The notes beneath the pieces are model-generated. The model ran no database searches and had not been told where the DNA came from. It saw nothing but the letters and a program-made list of their open reading frames with translations. From positions 1,240,001 through 1,304,000 of the forward strand of contig NZ_JBEPLU010000001.1 of NCBI RefSeq assembly GCF_040545335.1: 64,000 bases of DNA, written 5' to 3'. Shown here piece by piece: positions 17,949 to 26,843 of this stretch. Position numbers and translations under genes: made by a program. The stretch's first letter is position 1; each line of letters begins with the position of its first letter. This stretch comes from Phenylobacterium koreense (GTDB lineage: Bacteria > Pseudomonadota > Alphaproteobacteria > Caulobacterales > Caulobacteraceae).

Positions 17949-19694
17949 ATGCGCCCGGCTCTGCTCGCCCTCATTCTCGCGCTCGCCGCCTCGCCTGCGC
18001 TCGCGGACGACGCGGCCCTGAACCGGCTGATCTCCGAATACGAGGCCTATAGCCTCGCCGAGAACCCGATCGCCGCCGGCGACCAGGGCGATCGCGCAGC
18101 CCTGTCGCTGCTGCCGGACAACTCGCCGGCCGCCGATGCGCGGCGCGCGGCCAGCGTGAAGGACTTCCAGGCGCGGCTGAAGGCGGTGACGCCGGACGAC
18201 CTCTCCGAGGAAGGCCGCATCAATCGTGAGTTTCTCGGTTGGACGCTGGAGCGGCAGGCGCGGAGCCTGGCCTTCGACGAGGCCCGGATGCCGTTCTCGT
18301 CGGACGGCGGCTTCCACTGGACCATGGGCTATATCGCCGCCTCGCTGCCGATGCGCAGCACGGCGGACGCGCGGGCCTGGATCGACCGGCTGAACGCCAC
18401 GCCGGCCTATTATGACACCGAGATCGCCAACGCCCGGCGCGGCGCGGCGAGTGGCTTCACCCAGCCGCGATCCACGGTCGAACAGGTGATCTCGCGGGCG
18501 AGAGCTCAAGCGGGCGCGCCGCTCGAGACCGACCCCCTCCTGGCCCCCATCGACCGGCTGCCGGCGTCGATCCCGCAGGCCGAGCGCGCCGCCCTGCGCG
18601 CCGAGGCGCTGGCGGCGATCGCGGGCAAGGTGCGGCCGGCCCAGGTCCGCTTCGTGACCTTCCTGGAGACCGAGTACCTGCCCGAGGCCCGCAAGTCCCT
18701 GGCCGCGCGCAGCCTGCCGGGCGGCGATGACTATTATCCGTGGCTGGTGAATATCTACACGACCACCGACCTGACCCCGGACCAGGTCCATCAGAACGGG
18801 CTGGCCGAGGTGGCGCGGATCCGCAAGGAGATGGACGCGGCCATCGGCGAAACCGGCTTCAAGGGCGACTTCGCCGCCTTCCAGGCCTACCTGCGCAGCG
18901 ATCCGCAGTTCTATGCCACCGACCGCCAGGACCTTCTGGAGAAGGCCTCGGAAATCGCCAAGCGCATCGACGACCAGCTTCCGGGCTGGTTCGCCACCCT
19001 GCCCCGCCTGACCTATGGCGTGCGGCCGGTCCCGGCGGACATCGAAAAGGTCTACACCACCGGCCGGTACTTCTCGGGCAATCCGAAGCTGGGGATCGCC
19101 GGCGGCTACATGGTCAATACCTATGACCTCGCCCAGCGGCCGCTCTACGAACTGCCTGCCCTGACCTTGCACGAGGCGGTCCCCGGCCACCACCTGCAGA
19201 TCGCGCTGGGCCAGGAAGCCGAGGGCGTGCCGCTCTTCCGCCGCGAGGCGGACGTGGGCGCCTTCACCGAGGGCTGGGGCCTCTATGCCGAGAAGCTCGG
19301 CGGGGAGATGGGGATCTATCGCAACGCCTATGAGCGGTTCGGGCGGCTGTCCTACGAGATGTGGCGCGCCTGCCGGCTGGTGGCCGACACCGGCATCCAC
19401 TGGAAGGGCTGGAGCCTGGACCAGGCGCGCGAGTGCTTCACCAGGAACACGGCGCTGTCACCGCTGAACATCGAGGTGGAGCTAGCCCGCTACGTCTCCT
19501 GGCCGGCCCAGGCGCTGGGCTACAAGACCGGCGAGATGAAGTTCGTCGAACAGCGCGAAAAGGCGCGCGCGGCCCTCGGCGACAGATTCGACATCCGCCG
19601 CTTCCACGACGCGGTGCTGCTGGCAGGCCCCATGCCGCTGAACATGCTGGAGGAGCGGGTGGACGCCTGGATCGCGGCGGAGAAGGGACGGTAA
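17949..19694 (+). CDS. DUF885 family protein, secreted, with HExxxGHH metal site
   Basis: ATG 17949 starts a signal peptide (LLALILALAASPALA) that precedes a 560-residue DUF885 domain. The metal-binding motif HEAVPGHHLQ lies about 415 residues in and is followed by the FTEGWGLYAEKL segment that supplies a further ligand. These proteins resemble thermostable carboxypeptidase-type metalloproteases and probably act in the periplasm. The chosen start places the signal peptide first; the open frame extends upstream to 17853. A nine-G tract lies 38 bases before the ATG. Confidence 0.88.
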   Translation: MRPALLALILALAASPALADDAALNRLISEYEAYSLAENPIAAGDQGDRAALSLLPDNSPAADARRAASVKDFQARLKAVTPDDLSEEGRINREFLGWTLERQARSLAFDEARMPFSSDGGFHWTMGYIAASLPMRSTADARAWIDRLNATPAYYDTEIANARRGAASGFTQPRSTVEQVISRARAQAGAPLETDPLLAPIDRLPASIPQAERAALRAEALAAIAGKVRPAQVRFVTFLETEYLPEARKSLAARSLPGGDDYYPWLVNIYTTTDLTPDQVHQNGLAEVARIRKEMDAAIGETGFKGDFAAFQAYLRSDPQFYATDRQDLLEKASEIAKRIDDQLPGWFATLPRLTYGVRPVPADIEKVYTTGRYFSGNPKLGIAGGYMVNTYDLAQRPLYELPALTLHEAVPGHHLQIALGQEAEGVPLFRREADVGAFTEGWGLYAEKLGGEMGIYRNAYERFGRLSYEMWRACRLVADTGIHWKGWSLDQARECFTRNTALSPLNIEVELARYVSWPAQALGYKTGEMKFVEQREKARAALGDRFDIRRFHDAVLLAGPMPLNMLEERVDAWIAAEKGR

Positions 19695-19795
19695 CCGCCG
19701 CGGGGGCCTCGCTCGAACCATTACGCTGAAGCCGTCCTTGCGGGCGGCCTTCAGTGACTTCGCCGACAGCTCCCCCAGCGGGAAGCATCTGCAAC

Positions 19796-20431
19796 TTACT
19801 CCGGCCAGAGTTCCTGGACGTCGCCCTTGCGGTTCAGGACGCGGACGGCGCGCTTCACGACGGTGAGGAGACGTTCCTTGCGGGCCTTCTCGTCATAGGT
19901 CAGCGCCCCCTTGGCCAGGCCTTCCAGCAGGAAGCGGCCGAGATCGCGGCTGGTCTGGAAGCGCGGATCGACGCCGGCCTGGGCCAGGGCCAGGAAGCGG
20001 TCGCCGACCTGGTTGCGGTCGAAGGCGCTTTGGGCGTTGGCCAGCCGCACGCGCAGCATGGTGTCGGTTCGCGCGGCGGCCTCGAGTTCGGCGAAGGCCA
20101 CGAACGGGATCTCGTGCAGCAGCGCCCAGTAGGCGTCGATGGCGTGCTCGGCGGCGTCGACGCCGGCCGCTACCGGACCGGAGGCGGCCTGCTCGAACAG
20201 GCGCGCCCGCTCGATCTCGATATAGGCGATCGCCGCCTCGACCAGCTCTTCACGACTGGCGAAGTGATAGAGCATCGCGCCGCGCGTCAGGTTCGCGGCG
20301 TCGGCGATCATGGCGTTGGTGGCGGCGTGATAGCCGACCTCGGAGAACAGCCGCATGGCGGCGTCCAGGATACGCGCGCGAGTACGCCGAGACTTCGGCG
20401 TCTCCTTCGCAGGATAGGTTCGGGCGTCCAT
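19796..20431 (-). CDS. TetR/AcrR family transcriptional regulator
   Basis: The N-terminal HTH is clear: SRRTRARILDAAMRLFSEVG then NLTRGAMLYHFASREELVEA. The remaining 140 residues form an all-helical ligand domain, giving 211 residues in total, the usual size. ATG 20431 is chosen; the open frame continues to 20476. A GACCT, nine bases, AGGTC inverted repeat about 20-38 bases before the start could be its own operator, but it is short. It is convergent with the DUF885 gene and divergent from the LpxH-like gene, so its target cannot be fixed by position. Confidence 0.88.
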   Translation of the reverse strand: MDARTYPAKETPKSRRTRARILDAAMRLFSEVGYHAATNAMIADAANLTRGAMLYHFASREELVEAAIAYIEIERARLFEQAASGPVAAGVDAAEHAIDAYWALLHEIPFVAFAELEAAARTDTMLRVRLANAQSAFDRNQVGDRFLALAQAGVDPRFQTSRDLGRFLLEGLAKGALTYDEKARKERLLTVVKRAVRVLNRKGDVQELWPE

Positions 20432-20588
20432 TGGGCCTTGGTTGACGGAAGACCTGGGGAGGGTAGGTCGTAGCAAACCAATAGTTCAAAAGGCCCTGTG
20501 ACAAAAGAGGCGCTCACGGTTTCATGAGGATGACACGCAATCAGCCTAGCGGGTGTGCAGGCCTTTGCAGCCCGGAGGGCAGAGAGTG

Positions 20589-21419
20589 TCGGAGACGGCG
20601 ACCCGCAAATACCGGAGCGTGTTTATTTCGGACGTTCACCTCGGCACCAAGGGATGCCAGGCCGAACTCCTGCTGGACTTCGTCCGGCACATCGAATGCG
20701 AGACGCTTTACCTTGTCGGCGACATCGTCGACGGGTGGAAGCTGCGCTCCGGCTGGCACTGGCCGCAGGCGCACAACGACGTCGTCCAGAAGATCCTGCG
20801 CATGGCCCGCAAGGGCGTGAAGGTGATCTACGTGCCCGGCAACCACGACGATCGGATCCGCGAGTTCGTCGGGGTCCATTTCGGCGGGGTGGTGGTGGCG
20901 CGCGACGCGATCCACGAAACCGCCGACGGCCGCCGGTTCCTGGTGCTGCACGGCGACGAGTTCGACGGGGTGGTGCAGCACGCCAAGTGGCTGGCCTTCG
21001 TCGGCGACTACGCCTACCGGGTGCTGATCGTCGCCAACACCCTCTTCAACCGCATCCGGCGACGGATGGGCTTCGGCTACTGGAGCCTCTCGGCTTTCCT
21101 CAAGACCAAGGTCAAGAACGCCTTGCAGTTCGTGGAGAACTTCGAGGCCGCGGTGGCCGACGAGGCCCGGCGGCGGGGCGTGGACGGGGTGATCTGCGGC
21201 CACATCCACAAGGCGGAGATGCGCGACATCGACGGGATCGCCTATATCAACGACGGCGATTGGGTGGAAAGCTGTTCAGCCCTGGTCGAGCACGAGGACG
21301 GGTCGCTGGAAATCCTGGAGTGGGCCAAGCTTCGCTCCTGGTCGGCGATCGACCGCACCATCCGCTTCCCCGAGCCGGCGCACGAGCCCGACCTGCTGCC
21401 GACGCCCGCCGCCGCCTGA
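20589..21419 (+). CDS. UDP-2,3-diacylglucosamine diphosphatase-like metallophosphatase (LpxH-like)
   Basis: All five calcineurin-type metal motifs are present: SDVHLGTKG, GDIVDGWKL, PGNHDD, LHGDEFDG and CGHIHKAEM. The family hydrolyses pyrophosphate in UDP-linked lipid A precursors or related lipids at the membrane. I chose GTG 20589, which has a GGAGG ribosome binding site eight bases upstream, giving 276 residues. The next gene, 46 bases later, is a glycosyltransferase, so the pair probably acts on a membrane glycolipid. Whether it works in lipid A synthesis is uncertain, since Caulobacter-type bacteria can use LpxI for that step. Confidence 0.85.
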   Translation, partial: SETATRKYRSVFISDVHLGTKGCQAELLLDFVRHIECETLYLVGDIVDGWKLRSGWHWPQAHNDVVQKILRMARKGVKVIYVPGNHDDRIREFVGVHFGGVVVARDAIHETADGRRFLVLHGDEFDGVVQHAKWLAFVGDYAYRVLIVANTLFNRIRRRMGFGYWSLSAFLKTKVKNALQFVENFEAAVADEARRRGVDGVICGHIHKAEMRDIDGIAYINDGDWVESCSALVEHEDGSLEILEWAKLRSWSAIDRTIRFPEPAHEPDLLPTPAAA

Positions 21420-21428
21420 CGCGACCAA

Positions 21429-21471
21429 TTGACAGCCAGACTGATTTGGTGACAGTTCCGCTGTCATGATG
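21429..21471 (+). promoter_or_regulatory. Inverted repeat TGACAG-N5-CTGTCA overlapping a start codon, with an upstream half-site
   Basis: TGACAG (21450-21455) and CTGTCA (21461-21466) form a perfect six-base inverted repeat with a five-base spacer, and the last base is the A of the ATG. A further TTGACAG sits at 21429-21435, twenty bases upstream in direct orientation, and also resembles a -35 box. The gene that starts here has an N-terminal TetR-type DNA-binding domain, so an autoregulatory operator is likely. Confidence 0.55.
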
Positions 21472-22866
21472 CCGCCGACCCGATACGCCTCGAGCCTGCG
21501 CGATCGACAGAAGCAGGCGACGCGCGACCAGATCATGCATGCGGTGGCCCGCAAGCTGGAATCCGGCCCGCTGGAAGACCTGAGCTTCGCCGAGATCGCG
21601 GCGGAAGCCGAAGTCGGCGAACGCACCGTCTACAGACATTTTCCGACCAAGGAAGCTCTTCTGGGCGCCTTCTGGGCCTGGCTGCAGGCCCAGGCCCTGG
21701 CCCCGACCCGCCCGGCGGCGCGGGGCCGGGAGGCCGTCGCCGCTCCGCACGAGAACGGCCACAAGCCGATGCGCATCCTGTTGGTGACGGACGCGTGGGA
21801 GCCGCAGGTGAACGGGGTGGTCCGCACCCTCACCCGCGTGGTCGGCGAGCTGAAAGGGCTGGGCCACCAGGTCGAGGTCATCAGCCCGGACCAGTTCAAG
21901 ACCTTCCCCCTGCCGACCTATCCGGAGATCAAGGTCGCCTTGGCCGCCCACGAGCCGGTGCAGGAACGGTTCAAGGCCTTCGAGCCGGAGGCGATCCACA
22001 TCGCCACCGAAGGGCCGCTGGGCCTGGCCGCGCGGCGGATCTGCGTGGAATGGAAGCTGCCCTTCACCACCAGCTATCACACGCGTTTTCCGGAATATGT
22101 CTCGGCCCGACTGCCTTTGCCGCTGGCGGCCGGCTACGCCTACATGAAGTGGTTCCACAAGCCGTCCGGCCGCATGATGGTGACCACGCCGACCATGCGC
22201 GACGAGCTGGAGCGGCACGGATTCGGCAATATCTCGGTCTGGTCGCGGGGCGTGGACACGGTGATGTTCCATCCCAAGCGCGAGGATGAGCCCGACGTCT
22301 ATGCCGGCCTGGCGCGGCCGATCTTCCTTTCGGTCGGCCGGGTGGCGGTCGAGAAGAACATCGAGGCCTTCCTTGGCCTCGACCTGCCGGGCACCAAGGT
22401 CGTGGTGGGCGACGGGCCACAGCGCGAGGAGTTGCAGCAGCGCTATCCGGGCGTGGTCTTCACGGGGGCCAAGTTCGGGGAGGAACTGGCCGCGCATTTC
22501 GCCTGCGCAGACGTCTTCGTCTTCCCGTCCCTGACCGACACCTTCGGCCTGGTGATCCTGGAAGCCATGGCCGCAGGGGTTCCGGTGGCCGCCTATCCCG
22601 CGCCCGGCCCCATCGACATCATCCCAGGCTCCACCGCCGGCGTCCTGGCCCACAGCGCCACAGAGGGGCTGCGCGAGGCCTGCCTGGAAGCCCTGAAGCT
22701 CGATCGCAAGCAGGTGCGCGCCTTCGCCGAGGGCTTCTCATGGAAAGCCTGCGCCGAAGACTTCGTGAAGAACCTGCAACCCTATCCGGAGCCGGAAAAG
22801 ACCCGGTTCTGGCGCAAGCTGCGGCGCCTGGCCCGCGTGCGCCGCCGGCGGCCCGAGGCGGCCTAG
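21466..22866 (+). CDS. Glycosyltransferase family 4 protein with an N-terminal TetR-type HTH domain
   Basis: The 466-residue reading frame has two parts. Residues 1-75 are a TetR-type DNA-binding domain: RDRQKQATRDQIMHAVARKL leads to FAEIAAEAEVGERTVYRHFP and TKEALLGAFWAWL. A proline/alanine linker (76-101) follows. From Met102 the sequence is a typical GT-B glycosyltransferase of family 4, with LVTDAWEPQVNGVVRTLT, GRVAVEKNIEAFL, and the donor site TDTFGLVILEAMAAGVPV. Ordinary relatives begin at the equivalent of Met102 (nucleotide 21769), where I see no convincing ribosome binding site. It probably mannosylates or glucosylates a lipid together with the upstream LpxH-like enzyme. Confidence 0.85.
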   Translation: MMPPTRYASSLRDRQKQATRDQIMHAVARKLESGPLEDLSFAEIAAEAEVGERTVYRHFPTKEALLGAFWAWLQAQALAPTRPAARGREAVAAPHENGHKPMRILLVTDAWEPQVNGVVRTLTRVVGELKGLGHQVEVISPDQFKTFPLPTYPEIKVALAAHEPVQERFKAFEPEAIHIATEGPLGLAARRICVEWKLPFTTSYHTRFPEYVSARLPLPLAAGYAYMKWFHKPSGRMMVTTPTMRDELERHGFGNISVWSRGVDTVMFHPKREDEPDVYAGLARPIFLSVGRVAVEKNIEAFLGLDLPGTKVVVGDGPQREELQQRYPGVVFTGAKFGEELAAHFACADVFVFPSLTDTFGLVILEAMAAGVPVAAYPAPGPIDIIPGSTAGVLAHSATEGLREACLEALKLDRKQVRAFAEGFSWKACAEDFVKNLQPYPEPEKTRFWRKLRRLARVRRRRPEAA

Positions 22867-22964
22867 CCGGCCCTGGCGGAAGGCTCCATCCCGACAAATC
22901 CGGATGGCGCCTGGGCAATGTCGGTGGCCAATCTCTACATTGAGCCTAGCTTAAGGAGATCGCC

Positions 22965-24197
22965 ATGGCCGAAGCCGTCCAGCACGTCGAGTTCCCCGGC
23001 CGCTCAGGTGCGACCCTGGCCGGACGCCTGGAGCTGCCGAACGGGCCGGTGCGGGGCTACGCGCTCTTCGTCCACTGCTTCACCTGCTCGAAGGACCAGA
23101 TCGCCGCCAAGCGCATTTCGGCCGAGCTGGCGCGCGAGGGCCTGGCGGTGCTGCGGTTCGACTTCACCGGCCTGGGCTCCAGCGGCGGCGAGTTCGCCAG
23201 CACGAACTTCAGCTCCAACATCCAGGACATCTATTCGGCCGCGGACTATCTGCGCGACCACTACCAGGCGCCCGCGGTGCTGATCGGCCACTCCCTGGGC
23301 GGGGCGGCGGTGCTGGCGGCGGCCAAGGAGATCCCCGAGGCGCGGGCGGTCGTCACCATCGCCGCGCCGGCCGAGCCGCACCACGTCCTGAAGCATCTCG
23401 GCTCCAGCCTGGAGGAGATCAGGGCCAAGGGCGAGGCCGAGGTCGAGCTGGGCGGCCGCCGGTTCCGGGTCGCGCGGCGATTCGTGGAGGACGTGGAAAG
23501 CCATCGCCTGAGCGCGGCGATCAAGGCGATGCGCAAGCCGCTGCTGATCCTGCACTCTCCGCTCGACCACACGGTGGGCATCGAGAACGCCACCGAGATC
23601 TTCGTGGCCGCCCGCCACCCCAAGAGCTTCGTTTCGCTGGACAAGGCCGACCACCTGCTGACCGACCCGGCGGACGCGGCCTTCGCCGCCCAGGTGATCA
23701 GCGGCTGGACCAGCCGCTACCTGCCGCAGGACGAACCGCAGGGCGAGGAGCCCATCGAGCATGTGCGGGTCATGGAGACTGGCGTCGGCAAGTTCCAGAA
23801 CGCTGTCCAGGCCGGCCGCCACCGGCTGTTCGCCGATGAGCCGGAGAGCGTGGGCGGCATGGATAGCGGCCCCTCGCCTTACGATTACCTGTCCATCGCC
23901 CTGGGCGCCTGCACCTCGATGACCATCAGGCTCTACGCCCAGATGAAGGGGCTGTCGCTCGGCCGGGTGCGGGTGGACGTCTCGCACGAGAAGATTCACG
24001 TCCGCGACAGCGATGCGGTCGGCGGCGGCCCGAAGAACAAGATCGACTGCTTCAGCCGGGTGATCACCGTCGAGGGCGAGGTCTCAGAGGACCTCGCCGC
24101 CAAGATCGAGGAGATCGCCGGCAAGTGCCCGGTCCATCGCACCCTTGAGGCGCGCTCCGAGGTGCGGACGGAGGTGAGGTCGGCGACGGCCGCCTGA
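22965..24197 (+). CDS. Bifunctional alpha/beta hydrolase-OsmC family protein
   Basis: The 410-residue protein has an alpha/beta hydrolase first half (about 1-255) with the nucleophile elbow GHSLGG and a late SPLDHTVGIENA acid region. The second half (about 265-405) is OsmC-like, with the peroxidatic cysteine in YDYLSIALGACTSM and the second cysteine in GKCPVHRTLEARS. OsmC domains reduce organic hydroperoxides with thiols. The fusion is a known architecture, suggesting an acyl or peroxide substrate passed between the two domains. It starts after a strong AAGGAGAT site and appears to be a single-gene transcript. Confidence 0.92.
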   Translation: MAEAVQHVEFPGRSGATLAGRLELPNGPVRGYALFVHCFTCSKDQIAAKRISAELAREGLAVLRFDFTGLGSSGGEFASTNFSSNIQDIYSAADYLRDHYQAPAVLIGHSLGGAAVLAAAKEIPEARAVVTIAAPAEPHHVLKHLGSSLEEIRAKGEAEVELGGRRFRVARRFVEDVESHRLSAAIKAMRKPLLILHSPLDHTVGIENATEIFVAARHPKSFVSLDKADHLLTDPADAAFAAQVISGWTSRYLPQDEPQGEEPIEHVRVMETGVGKFQNAVQAGRHRLFADEPESVGGMDSGPSPYDYLSIALGACTSMTIRLYAQMKGLSLGRVRVDVSHEKIHVRDSDAVGGGPKNKIDCFSRVITVEGEVSEDLAAKIEEIAGKCPVHRTLEARSEVRTEVRSATAA

Positions 24198-24213
24198 GCC
24201 GCTCCACTGCGCC

Positions 24214-25023
24214 TTAGAGCAGGCGGCCGCGGATGGTCTGCGACAGCAGGTCGATCAGGGTCACGGCGACGACGATCACGATCGCGATGGCCGCGACGCG
24301 CGAATAGGCGAAGCTGTTCAGGCTGTCGAACAGGATCTGGCCGATGCCCCCCGCGCCGATCAGGCCGAGCACCGTGGCCGCCCGGCTGTTGGATTCGAAG
24401 CGGTAGAGCGCATAGGAGGTCCACAGCGGCGCGACCTGCGGGATGACGCCCCAGACCACCTCCTGCAGCGGCGCGGCGCCGGTGGCGCGCACGCCCTCGA
24501 CCGGGCCTTTGTCGATGGACTCGACCGCCTCGGAGAACAGCTTGCCGAGCACCCCGCCGGTGTTCAGCGCCAGGGCCATGACCCCGGCGAACGGGCCAAG
24601 CCCCACGGCGACGACGAAGATGGTGCCGATGACCAGGTCGGGCACCGAGCGCAGGGCGTCCATCAACCGGCGGATCGGGAGCTGGACATAGGGCGGCGTG
24701 ACGTTGCGCGCGCCCAGCAGCCCGAGCGGAATGGCCAGCAGGACGGCGATGGCCGTACCCCAGAGCGCGATCTGGATGGTCAGCCACATCTGGGCGATCA
24801 GGAACGTCCAGTCGGTGAAGTCCGGGCGCAGGAACTCCTGACCGAACTGGCGCATGTTCTCCGAGTTCTGGAACAGCAGCGGCAGCTTGGCCATCTCGGC
24901 CGGGCCGAAGCTGATCACCAGCAGGATGGCGATGCCGCCCCACAGGCCGAGGTCGAACAGGCGCTGGCCGAGCGGCCGCTCGGGCGGCTTCAGCAGGTCG
25001 GCTTGGGTCACGCTGGCGGTCAC
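24214..25023 (-). CDS. phnE: Phosphonate ABC transporter permease PhnE
   Basis: The 269-residue protein has six hydrophobic helices and the ABC permease EAA-type loop in the segment around GVRATGAAPLQEVVWGVIPQ. It matches the PhnE permease family. With PhnD and PhnC upstream it forms a periplasmic-binding-protein importer for phosphonate, phosphite or a related anion. It begins with GTG 25023, nine bases after the phnD stop. Only one permease gene is present, so it should work as a homodimer. Confidence 0.9.
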   Translation of the reverse strand: MTASVTQADLLKPPERPLGQRLFDLGLWGGIAILLVISFGPAEMAKLPLLFQNSENMRQFGQEFLRPDFTDWTFLIAQMWLTIQIALWGTAIAVLLAIPLGLLGARNVTPPYVQLPIRRLMDALRSVPDLVIGTIFVVAVGLGPFAGVMALALNTGGVLGKLFSEAVESIDKGPVEGVRATGAAPLQEVVWGVIPQVAPLWTSYALYRFESNSRAATVLGLIGAGGIGQILFDSLNSFAYSRVAAIAIVIVVAVTLIDLLSQTIRGRLL

Positions 25024-25032
25024 TTCGGATTC

Positions 25033-26052
25033 CTACTGGACGCTCACCGGCTCGCCGGTCTTGGCCTGGAGAGCGGCGCGCTCGGCCGCGATCCCGTCGA
25101 GCGTCTTCTGGGCCTGGGCTTCCTTGACCTTGTCACCGCTGTTGCGGGCCTCGAGCAGTTGCTCGGTCGCCTCCATCTCGCGCACTGGCAGCAGGTGGTT
25201 GTTGTCGGCGGGGCGGAAGCCGCCGATGGACAGGGCCGAGAGCAGCTTGCGCTGGCGCTCGGCCTCCGGGCCTTCGCCCTGGGCGTAGGTCAGGAAGAAC
25301 TGGCGCAGCTTCTCCTTCAGGGCCGGATCGAGATCCTTGCGCCAGATGATCGGGTCCTCAGGCAGCTTGGGGCTCTCCCATATCACGCGGATCTGGTCGG
25401 CCACGGGCGACTTGCGCTCACGCTGCAGGCGGATGGCGGTTGAATTGTTGGTCGCCACGTCCAGGACGCCCTTGGCCACCGAGAACAGGTTGGCCTGATG
25501 GTTGGCGGTGCGCACCTGCTTGAAGCAGGCCTCGGGGCGGATGCCCTTGGGCGCGAAGAGGTAGGTCATCGGCGCCAGGGTGCCGGAGGTCGACTTGGCG
25601 TCGCCGATCCCGAAGGTCAGCGTCTTGTCGCACTTGAGCACGTCTTCCAGCGTGGTCTTGGAGTTGGCCGGCACGATCAGCACCGAGGTGTAGCCATCGG
25701 ATCCGCTGGGATCGAAGGTCCGGGCGAACACCTCGCCGTTGGAACGGCGGACCGCTTCCAGGCCCGACTGGTTCGAGAACCATCCGGCGTCGGTCTGCTT
25801 GAAGCGCAGGGCCTCGATGAGCGCCGTGTAGTTCGAGGCGAAGAACGGCTTTACCGGAATGCCGATCGACTTTTCCATGTCGGCCAGGATCGGCTTCCAG
25901 AAGGTCTCCATGCTGGAGGAGTTCTCGGTCGCGAGGATCGAGAAGTTCAGCACCTTGGGCGGGCCGCTGGCGGGGGTCTGCTCGGACTTGCCGCAGGCCG
26001 ACAGGCCAAGGGCCGCGAGGCTTGAGCCGATGAGGAGGCGGCGGTCGATCAT
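25033..26052 (-). CDS. phnD: Phosphonate ABC transporter substrate-binding lipoprotein PhnD
   Basis: The 339-residue product has a lipoprotein signal ending in ALGLSACGKS, so it should be tethered at the inner membrane facing the periplasm. The mature protein matches PhnD/TauA-like binding proteins, with FSNQSGLEAVRRSNGEVFARTF and the SGTLAPMTYLFA loop typical of the phosphonate branch. It captures the ligand for PhnC/PhnE. It overlaps phnC by four bases (ATGA) and is followed by phnE. Confidence 0.9.
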   Translation of the reverse strand: MIDRRLLIGSSLAALGLSACGKSEQTPASGPPKVLNFSILATENSSSMETFWKPILADMEKSIGIPVKPFFASNYTALIEALRFKQTDAGWFSNQSGLEAVRRSNGEVFARTFDPSGSDGYTSVLIVPANSKTTLEDVLKCDKTLTFGIGDAKSTSGTLAPMTYLFAPKGIRPEACFKQVRTANHQANLFSVAKGVLDVATNNSTAIRLQRERKSPVADQIRVIWESPKLPEDPIIWRKDLDPALKEKLRQFFLTYAQGEGPEAERQRKLLSALSIGGFRPADNNHLLPVREMEATEQLLEARNSGDKVKEAQAQKTLDGIAAERAALQAKTGEPVSVQ

Positions 26053-26843
26053 TTCGGCGCTCCTTCCCAGAAGACGTCTTCGAATTCCGGGCCGTAGATG
26101 TCGATGAGCTGTTTGCGTTCGAGGCCGGCGGCAGGGCCGTCATAGACGATCTTGCCGGCCTTCAGGGCGACCACGCGATCGCAGTAGCGCATGGCGTAGT
26201 CGACCTGGTGCAGGGTGACGACGACCGTCAGGCCGTCCTGCTGGTTGAGCTCGCGCAGGATCTCCATGACCCGGCGGGCCGAGACGGGGTCGAGGGAGGC
26301 CACCGGCTCGTCGGCCAGGATGATCTTGGCCTTCTGGACCAGGGCGCGGGCGATGGCGCCGCGCTGCTGCTGGCCGCCGGAAAGGGTGTTGGCGCGCTGG
26401 CCGGCATATTCGGCCACGCCCACCCGGGCCAGGGCCGCCATCACCGCCTGCTTGGTCTCGGCCGGCCACAGCCCCAGCACGCCGCGCAGGAACGGGATGC
26501 GGCCGAGCGAGCCGAGGGCGACGTTGCTGAACAGGGTCAGGCGGCCGACCAGGTTGAACTGCTGGAAGATGAAGCCGATGCGGATGCGCGCCTCGCGCAC
26601 CTTGCCGCTGATCTTGCCGTCCGACTGCACCACGCCGCCGAAGGCCTCGATCTTGCCGGCGCCGCCGTCGATGGTCTGCAGGCCGCTGATCGAGCGCAGC
26701 AGGGTCGACTTGCCCGAGCCCGAAGGCCCGATCAGGGCGATCATCTCGCCCTTGCCGACGTTCATCGACACGGAATCCAGGGCGCGACGAGAGCCGAAGC
26801 TCTTCGAGGCGTTCCGCACGGACAGTACGGCGGCTTCAGACAT
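26049..26843 (-). CDS. phnC: Phosphonate ABC transporter ATP-binding protein PhnC
   Basis: The ATPase motifs are complete: Walker A GPSGSGKSTLLRSI, signature LSGGQQQRGAIARAL and Walker B ILADEPVASLDP, with the H-loop in VTLHQVDYAM. It energises PhnE. I chose ATG 26843 (264 residues), as the longer open frame upstream is not PhnC-like. It is the first gene of phnCDE. No C-P lyase or phosphonatase gene is in the window, so the imported compound is not known from context. Confidence 0.92.
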   Translation of the reverse strand: MSEAAVLSVRNASKSFGSRRALDSVSMNVGKGEMIALIGPSGSGKSTLLRSISGLQTIDGGAGKIEAFGGVVQSDGKISGKVREARIRIGFIFQQFNLVGRLTLFSNVALGSLGRIPFLRGVLGLWPAETKQAVMAALARVGVAEYAGQRANTLSGGQQQRGAIARALVQKAKIILADEPVASLDPVSARRVMEILRELNQQDGLTVVVTLHQVDYAMRYCDRVVALKAGKIVYDGPAAGLERKQLIDIYGPEFEDVFWEGAPK

